The notes under the pieces were generated by a model. That model made no database searches, was not told where the DNA came from, and saw nothing but the letters and a program-made list of their open reading frames with translations. From assembly GCA_013151365.1 (NCBI GenBank), contig JAADIK010000047.1, forward strand, positions 1 to 6,427: a stretch of 6,427 nt of DNA, read 5' to 3'. Position numbers and translations under genes: made by a program. This DNA comes from Deltaproteobacteria bacterium. Lineage in GTDB: Bacteria > Desulfobacterota > Desulfobulbia > Desulfobulbales > Desulfobulbaceae. Of this stretch, positions 1-3,929 are shown piece after piece. Each line of letters starts with the position of its first letter. Position 1 is the stretch's first letter.

Positions 1-508
1 TCAGGCGGTAGTAGTCCAGGCCGATTCCCGTGATCTCCCGCACCTCGCGCAGATTGTCCCGGCCGTAGAGGGAAAAGGCCAGACGGCTGCCCGGCGCCAT
101 CCGGTCCTTGAGCCTGTTGAGGAGGGCGGGCAGGTCCTCCAGCCAGTGAAAGGTGGATGACGAGATGACCAGGTCAAGGGCCGGGGGGAGGTCCAGGGTT
201 TCGATGTCGCCGGCGAGAAAGACGAGGTTGACAGCCGCCGGGATGGCGGCGGCAACCCGGGGTTCGAACCGGGAGACCAGGTCGTTGACATACAGCGTTT
301 CGATATTCCCGTACCGGCGGACGAGCCGGGACGTGAGCAGGCCAGTGCAACAGCCGATTTCAAGCACCCGGCGCGGCGGCGGGCCGCCAAACTCCGCCAG
401 GAGAGCGAGCAGCCGGTCCGCCACCCGCTGCTGGATAACCGCCTGCCGGTCATAGGTCGCACCGGCCCGGGCAAAACGCTGCCTGATCGTTTGTTTATCG
501 GGGCGCAT
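1..508 (-). CDS. bioC: Malonyl-ACP O-methyltransferase BioC, N-terminal 169 residues (gene runs off the left edge)
   Basis: BioC transfers a methyl group from S-adenosylmethionine to the free carboxyl of malonyl-ACP, letting fatty-acid synthesis extend it to pimeloyl-ACP methyl ester for biotin. Reading from ATG 508-506, the frame stays open to the edge with 169 codons, against roughly 250-280 residues for the family, so the C-terminal third lies outside. Visible signs are an N-terminal RQRFARAGATYDRQA segment, the SAM-binding motif I VLEIGCCTGLLT (residues 48-59), an acidic GDIETLDLP stretch (100-108), SSSTFHWLEDL (116-126) and a BioC-typical tail, AFSLYGRDNLREVREITGIG (144-163). The start has a GGAG Shine-Dalgarno (minus strand, 518-521) 9 nt upstream and overlaps the end of bioG by 14 bp. 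One oddity: residue 54 in motif I is Cys where Gly is usual (GCGTG). Identity is secure from motifs plus operon context. Confidence 0.93.
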   Translation of the reverse strand, partial: MRPDKQTIRQRFARAGATYDRQAVIQQRVADRLLALLAEFGGPPPRRVLEIGCCTGLLTSRLVRRYGNIETLYVNDLVSRFEPRVAAAIPAAVNLVFLAGDIETLDLPPALDLVISSSTFHWLEDLPALLNRLKDRMAPGSRLAFSLYGRDNLREVREITGIGLDYYRL

Positions 509-1175
509 AGGTTCGGGCTCCGGTCGGCAGGTGATCCCAGCTCTGCCAGCCATAGAAGGGAAAATGGGGCGCCTTGATCACGGTGCAGTTCTCCTTGCCC
601 CAGCTCCTGATCTGGTTGCGGGCCGGGAAGATGCGGTCCCGGCTGCCGACAATCTTCCGAGCAAAGATATCCTTGGCCGGTCCGTGTTGCCGGTACGCCT
701 GCCGCAGGTGGACCAGCTCGGCCAGGACATTTTCCGGCCGCCGCCGGGGCCGGTGGGCCAGGAATTGTTCGGCGGCGGTCCGGTCATTCAGCATGGCGCT
801 GTAAAATTGTTCCTGAGAATCCTCGGAAAAGGTGTCGATCATCCCGGTGAAAGTCCGGTCGCTGATACCGCACCGATCGTCAATGGGCGTCAGTGTGCCG
901 TTGACGGCCATTGTCGTGGTAAAGATTTCCCGTTTTTCGGCCAGGAGCAGCCCGGCTGCCCAGACCCCCATGGACCAGGCCACCAGGTGCAGGTGCCGGT
1001 AGGCGGCCTGCAGGGCATCGAGGTCCGGTAGCTGCAAATCCCGGTAATCGTAGATCATGAACAGGTCGTGATCCTGACTCGGGACAATTCGGAACGGCTC
1101 GGGATCCATGCCCCAGCCGGCAAAAAAGAGCAGGCATGAAGAGGCGTGCCGTTTGGTCAGCCAACAGGTCCGCAT
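495..1175 (-). CDS. bioG: Pimeloyl-ACP methyl ester esterase BioG (DUF452 family)
   Basis: BioG is an alpha/beta hydrolase that cleaves the methyl ester of pimeloyl-ACP methyl ester, ending the disguised chain extension and giving the BioF substrate; it replaces BioH in many bacteria. The 226-residue product has the family's N-terminal LLFFAGWGMDPEPF (residues 15-28), a nucleophile elbow VAWSMG with Ser68, an acid GSRDRIFPARNQ with Asp180, and a terminal APHFPF with His204, so the full Ser-Asp-His triad is present. Length fits the family (a little over 200). I chose ATG 1175 over the upstream in-frame TTG 1199: it leaves only 4 bp after the bioF stop and gives a family-like start (MRTCWLTKRH). 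No clear Shine-Dalgarno precedes it, so translation probably depends on coupling to bioF. Its last 14 bp overlap bioC. Confidence 0.93.
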   Translation of the reverse strand: MRTCWLTKRHASSCLLFFAGWGMDPEPFRIVPSQDHDLFMIYDYRDLQLPDLDALQAAYRHLHLVAWSMGVWAAGLLLAEKREIFTTTMAVNGTLTPIDDRCGISDRTFTGMIDTFSEDSQEQFYSAMLNDRTAAEQFLAHRPRRRPENVLAELVHLRQAYRQHGPAKDIFARKIVGSRDRIFPARNQIRSWGKENCTVIKAPHFPFYGWQSWDHLPTGARTYAPR

Positions 1176-1179
1176 GGGG

Positions 1180-2367
1180 CTAGCGCAGGGCTGCGGCAAT
1201 GAGGGGAGGCAGCGGGGCCAGGTCGTCTCCGCTCATGGCCGCGGTGACCGACAGTCGCAGCCGGGCCGTGCCGGCGGGCACGGTGGGCGGCCTGACCGCG
1301 GTGACCCAGTAGCCCCGGTCCCGGAGTTCTCCGGCCACGGCCACGGCCCGGGCACTGTCACCGATCATGACCGGCACGATCTGCGAACTGCCGCCGGTGG
1401 TCAAGCCTTGCTTTTCCAGGTCCCGGCGCAACTGCCCGGCCAGCCGCTGCAGGCGGTCTCGTTCATCCGCCATCTCCGGGATGCGGTCGAGGACAAAGAG
1501 GAGCCAGCTCAGGCAGACCGGCGGCAGGGCCGTGGTGAAGATGAGCGACCTGGCCGTGTTGACGAGATAATCGGCAACTATATGCGAACAGACGACAAAC
1601 CCGCCCAGTCCGGCCAGGGCCTTGCCGAAGGTCCCGAAGAGCAGGTCAATGTCGTTGACCACGTCCTCCTCCTGTGCCAGCCCCAGGCCCCGGCTGCCGA
1701 GCACGCCCAGGGCGTGCGCCTCGTCCAGGTACAGGCTGCACCGGTACTTTTTTTTCAGGGCGATGAGTTGGCGCAGATCGGCCCGGTCGCCGTCCATGCT
1801 GAAGATCGATTCGCTGACCACGAAGACCCGCCGGTAGGCGTCCCGTTTGGCCTGCAGGATAGACGCCAGCTGGGTATAATCCAGGTGGCGGTAACGGATT
1901 GTCCGAGCCCTGGACAGCCGCATGCCGTCAATGAGACTGGCATGGCAGAGCTTGTCGGCCAGGATCAGGTCCCCCTTGCCGGCCAGGGCCGGGAGGATGC
2001 CGGCATTGCCGTGAAATCCGGAGTTGAAGACCAGGCAGCTTTCGCGGCCGTAGAGAGCGGCGAGCTTTTTCTCCAGCAGGTCATAGATCCGGGAGTTGCC
2101 GGTCATCAGCCGGGAGCCGGCAGCGCCGGGGCCGAATGTTGCCAGCATGGTGGCCGGGTTCAGCTGTTGGTAAAATTGTCCGACCATCTCCCGGTTGGCG
2201 GCGAGGCCGAGGTAATCGTTTCCCGAAAGGTTGAGATAGTCCCGGCCGGCGTCCGCAATCCGCCCATGCTCCAGTTGCCGGAGCGGCGTAAGCGATCGCA
2301 GCCGGTGGTCTTGTTGGATTTGCCGGATTTGGTGTTCCAGGTCCCGGTTCAGGTTTGTCAGGGGCAT
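1180..2367 (-). CDS. bioF: 8-amino-7-oxononanoate synthase BioF
   Basis: BioF is the PLP-dependent alpha-oxoamine synthase that condenses pimeloyl-ACP (or pimeloyl-CoA) with L-alanine, releasing CO2, to form 8-amino-7-oxononanoate, the first step of biotin ring assembly. From ATG 2367 the protein is 395 residues, close to the 384 of E. coli. Recognisable blocks are NLSGNDYLGLA (46-56), GAAGSRLMTGN (81-91), NSGFHGNAG (115-123), HASLIDGMRLS (His142), SESIFSMDGD (185-194), YLDEAHALGVLGSRGLG (Asp215 and His218 for the cofactor) and GTFGKALAGLGG with the expected PLP lysine Lys249. The frame is open up to a TTG at 2460, but the extra 31 residues look unlike the family and would cover a possible promoter, so ATG 2367 is preferred; its Shine-Dalgarno is weak. 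It heads the bioF-bioG-bioC unit. Confidence 0.95.
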   Translation of the reverse strand: MPLTNLNRDLEHQIRQIQQDHRLRSLTPLRQLEHGRIADAGRDYLNLSGNDYLGLAANREMVGQFYQQLNPATMLATFGPGAAGSRLMTGNSRIYDLLEKKLAALYGRESCLVFNSGFHGNAGILPALAGKGDLILADKLCHASLIDGMRLSRARTIRYRHLDYTQLASILQAKRDAYRRVFVVSESIFSMDGDRADLRQLIALKKKYRCSLYLDEAHALGVLGSRGLGLAQEEDVVNDIDLLFGTFGKALAGLGGFVVCSHIVADYLVNTARSLIFTTALPPVCLSWLLFVLDRIPEMADERDRLQRLAGQLRRDLEKQGLTTGGSSQIVPVMIGDSARAVAVAGELRDRGYWVTAVRPPTVPAGTARLRLSVTAAMSGDDLAPLPPLIAAALR

Positions 2368-2429
2368 ATCGTCGCAACCGGCCGGAGACCAGCCGAGGGT
2401 AGGGGTTGTGCCTCTGTGAGAGACAGGAA

Positions 2430-2460
2430 ATATTAGCTGAGTTTTGTTAAGTGCCACCAA
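2430..2460 (-). promoter_or_regulatory. Candidate bioF promoter
   Basis: On the minus strand a TAATAT -10-like hexamer (2435-2430) sits 19 bp downstream of a TTGGTG -35-like hexamer (2460-2455). This would give a leader of roughly 55 nt before ATG 2367, in an AT-rich patch of an otherwise GC-rich region. The 19-bp spacing is longer than ideal, so the call is tentative. Confidence 0.25.
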
Positions 2461-2537
2461 AAAATAATAATCCAGTTTACTCTATCCCGCGGGCCGATGC
2501 CACGATTTCCGGTGTCCCCGGTCGACCTGCCCTGGCC

Positions 2538-2648
2538 CTGACAAGTTCACCCGTGCCTTAGATTCGTTCGTTTGGGACTCTGAATCTATCCTTGGCGGAT
2601 GTGAGGAGGCCAAAACGGGCGAAGATGAGGTGCGGGTGAACTTGTCAG
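2538..2648 (+). repeat. 111-nt near-complete inverted repeat (long hairpin or palindromic element)
   Basis: The outer arms are perfect 16-bp inverted copies: CTGACAAGTTCACCCG at 2538-2553 and its reverse complement at 2633-2648. Pairing continues inward with no indels to 2580/2606. Over those 43 positions I count 34 Watson-Crick pairs, 5 G.U pairs (plus strand) and 4 G.A oppositions. A short apical stem ATCC/GGAT (2588-2591 with 2597-2600) closes on a 5-nt loop. No target-site duplication is obvious next to the arms. It lies between two divergent genes, so it is not their terminator. It may be a structured RNA, a regulatory leader, or a small non-autonomous palindromic mobile element; the sequence alone does not decide. 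Confidence 0.9.
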
Positions 2649-2650
2649 AA

Positions 2651-2679
2651 TTGACACCGATCCGGGCGGCAGGTAAGGT
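2651..2679 (+). promoter_or_regulatory. Candidate promoter of the fmdE-like gene
   Basis: A consensus -35 hexamer TTGACA (2651-2656) is followed after 17 bp by TAAGGT (2674-2679), which matches the -10 consensus at three of six positions including the first two and last. It begins 2 bp after the right arm of the long inverted repeat, and the -35 forms half of a TGTCA-GAAT-TGACA dyad (2643-2656). If used, the leader is about 23 nt and excludes the hairpin. Confidence 0.35.
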
Positions 2680-2696
2680 ATGGCGGGAAAATATTC

Positions 2697-2702
2697 AGGA
2701 GG
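2697..2702 (+). promoter_or_regulatory. Strong ribosome-binding site fixing the fmdE-like start
   Basis: A full AGGAGG lies 6 nt upstream of ATG 2709. It is the best Shine-Dalgarno in the window and settles the start codon of the following gene. Confidence 0.85.
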
Positions 2703-2708
2703 AACACT

Positions 2709-3290
2709 ATGGAATCATTTGCGGAACTGCTTGAGGCCTCGACCAAGATTCACGGCCATATTTGCGCCGGCCAGGTGATCGGGGTGCGCATGTCCATACT
2801 GGGACTGGAGAAGATAGGCATTGCCGATCCGCGGGGGAAAGATCGGAAAAAGCTCTACGTCATAGTCGAGATTGACCGTTGCGCCACGGATGCCATCCAG
2901 TCGGTTACCGGCTGCAGCCTGGGCAAACGCTCCATGCGTTGGATGGATTTCGGGATCATGGCCGCCACCTATGTCAACCTTGAAACCGGCGCGGCGGTTC
3001 GTATTACGGCCCGGGAAGAGTCCCGCGAGCTGGCCGGAAAATACTGTCCCGAGATCGTCGACAAGTATCAGCGGCAGCTGGAGGCCTACCGGATCATGCC
3101 GGAGAACGAGCTGTTCCGGATTGAGAAGGTGCGGGCCATCATTCCCGAGTGGGATCTGCCGGGCCGGCCCCTGCGCCGCGTGCAGTGCGAAGAGTGCGGC
3201 GACTGGGTGCAGGACTGCCGCGAGGTGGAGAAAGACGGCCGGACCCTGTGCCGGGCCTGCGCCGGTTCCCGCTACTATGAGCGCCTGTGA
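2709..3290 (+). CDS. FmdE-family protein with C-terminal zinc finger
   Basis: This 193-residue protein belongs to the FmdE family (PF02663), named for a gene linked to molybdenum formylmethanofuran dehydrogenase in methanogens but widespread in bacteria without that enzyme, where its reaction is unproven. The core shows HGHICAGQVIGVR (residues 15-27; the usual form is HGHxCPG) and CATDAIQSVTGCSLGK (58-73), the conserved His/Cys/Asp set thought to bind metal. The C-terminus carries CEEC (160-163) and CRAC (181-184), matching the treble-clef zinc finger known from solved bacterial members. No signal peptide or membrane segment is seen, so it is probably cytoplasmic. No formylmethanofuran dehydrogenase or molybdopterin gene lies in the window. 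The gap of 174 bp to the next likely start, with its own promoter candidate, suggests it is transcribed alone. Family assignment is firm; function is unknown. Confidence 0.9.
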   Translation: MESFAELLEASTKIHGHICAGQVIGVRMSILGLEKIGIADPRGKDRKKLYVIVEIDRCATDAIQSVTGCSLGKRSMRWMDFGIMAATYVNLETGAAVRITAREESRELAGKYCPEIVDKYQRQLEAYRIMPENELFRIEKVRAIIPEWDLPGRPLRRVQCEECGDWVQDCREVEKDGRTLCRACAGSRYYERL

Positions 3291-3351
3291 CGTAACCGGG
3301 GAAAACCGCGGTCACGAAATTGGCATCCCGGCAGAATTTTTTCGTTCCTGC

Positions 3352-3380
3352 TGGACAAAGAAATCGCAACAACATAGAAT
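3352..3380 (+). promoter_or_regulatory. Candidate sigma70-type promoter of the membrane protein/kinase pair
   Basis: TGGACA (3352-3357) and TAGAAT (3375-3380) each match the -35 and -10 consensus at five of six positions, with an ideal 17-bp spacer, in an AT-rich gap between fmdE and the next gene. Initiation near 3387 would leave about 78 nt before the preferred ATG 3465. This is the best-scoring promoter by eye in the window. Confidence 0.5.
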
Positions 3381-3464
3381 AATACAATCGGCATCGGTTC
3401 CGGTGTCATGTCAAGTGTTAAAATAAACGTGTACGCTGTATTTTGGCCTCGAAGCGGGAGGGTC

Positions 3465-3929
3465 ATGATTGAAATGAAGCGGAAAATAAGGCTCTGGCAG
3501 TCCGGCCTTCTGTACACGGCTATAGTTTTTTTCCTTGTTTTCTGTCCGGCATCGGCCTGGGCGGTCCAACATCATGGCGGGGCCGAGGGCCTTGCCGCGC
3601 ACGAGATCGGTCACTTTCTCTTTATCGTCGGCATGTTTTTTCTGCTGTACCGGCTGTACCGCGGTCACGTCTCCGGCCCCGGCTGGTTCGAGTTCCGGGC
3701 TTTTTTATGGTTGATTATCCTGTGGAATATCCTGACCTTTTGCGGCCACTTGCAGTGGGAGTTCATGTCCGCGGACAAATTTATCCACACCGACGGGCGG
3801 ATCACGGCGTTTACCATCAGTACACCGGGCGATGTCTTTTTTTATTTCAGCAGACTTGATCATCTGCTGAGTCTGCCCGCCTTTGTTTTCCTGGCCGCCG
3901 CTTTGCATAAATGGAGAAAAACTGCATGA
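3465..3929 (+). CDS. Small His-rich membrane protein, partner of the downstream kinase
   Basis: I do not recognise a named family. The 154-residue product begins with a basic, then hydrophobic segment ending FCPASAWA-VQ, a plausible cleavable signal peptide (about 1-33). It is followed by HHGGAEGLAAHEIGHF (36-51) and three likely membrane segments near 48-66, 76-97 and 131-147. Histidines sit in or next to the membrane (His46, His50, His95, His133), compatible with heme or metal ligation, which is inference only. GGAGGG (3457-3462) lies just upstream of ATG 3465, a rather short spacing; ATG 3474 (residue 4) is an alternative. The in-frame ATG 3408 has no ribosome-binding site and would push the signal peptide inward. 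The stop overlaps the kinase start as ATGA, so the two are almost surely cotranscribed and may work as one sensor. Confidence 0.75.
   Translation: MIEMKRKIRLWQSGLLYTAIVFFLVFCPASAWAVQHHGGAEGLAAHEIGHFLFIVGMFFLLYRLYRGHVSGPGWFEFRAFLWLIILWNILTFCGHLQWEFMSADKFIHTDGRITAFTISTPGDVFFYFSRLDHLLSLPAFVFLAAALHKWRKTA
3913..3916 (+). promoter_or_regulatory. Ribosome-binding site inside the upstream gene, setting the kinase start
   Basis: GGAG lies 9 nt before ATG 3926, which overlaps the preceding TGA as ATGA. The alternative ATG at 3911 has no Shine-Dalgarno upstream and would itself include this site, so 3926 is preferred. Confidence 0.55.

Larger units (their letters stand above)
2368..2708. other. Divergent intergenic region between bioF and the fmdE-like gene
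   Basis: This 341-bp stretch separates the minus-strand biotin genes from the plus-strand block and contains no convincing gene. From left to right it holds the probable bioF leader, an AT-rich patch at about 2430-2480 with weak promoter candidates for both strands, a GC-rich unassigned stretch at about 2490-2537, the long inverted repeat (2538-2648), a TTGACA-type promoter candidate and the strong ribosome-binding site of the next gene. Because transcription leaves this region in both directions, the big hairpin cannot be a terminator of either flanking gene as they stand. Confidence 0.8.

Noticed and set aside
1..474. Open frame of 157 codons on the minus strand at the left edge
   Set aside because: Out of frame with the BioC reading from ATG 508, which has clear methyltransferase motifs; the 157-codon product is Ser/Arg/Pro-rich and looks like a shadow.
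1108..2436. 442-codon plus-strand open frame opposite bioF
   Set aside because: It lies antisense to a well-supported BioF; its Gly/Gln/Val-rich product has no recognisable motif, typical of GC-rich antisense frames.
2368..2460. N-terminal extension of BioF from TTG 2460
   Set aside because: The 31 extra residues do not resemble the family, the codon is weak without a ribosome-binding site, and the stretch contains the promoter candidate.
2444..2471. Plus-strand promoter TTGTTA-16-AATAAT that could transcribe the long palindrome
   Set aside because: The -35 matches only four of six positions and the region is AT-rich, so chance hexamers are likely; kept as a note only.
2442..2482. BirA-type biotin operator upstream of bioF
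   Set aside because: Minus-strand GTAAACT and TTAACAA resemble the half-sites, but each is imperfect and the gap is 22 bp rather than the usual 14-16 bp.
2538..2648. Kink-turn or insertion with target duplication in the palindrome
   Set aside because: The tandem GA steps lack the 3-nt bulge of a kink-turn, and no direct repeat flanks the arms, so neither specific claim is supported.
3295..3342. Intrinsic terminator after the fmdE-like gene
   Set aside because: A small bulged hairpin (3295-3312) exists, but the T-run at 3337-3342 is 24 nt away, so it does not form a proper terminator.
3408..3464. Upstream ATG 3408 as the start of the membrane protein
   Set aside because: No Shine-Dalgarno, and the added 19 residues would bury the signal peptide; ATG 3465 or 3474 fits better.
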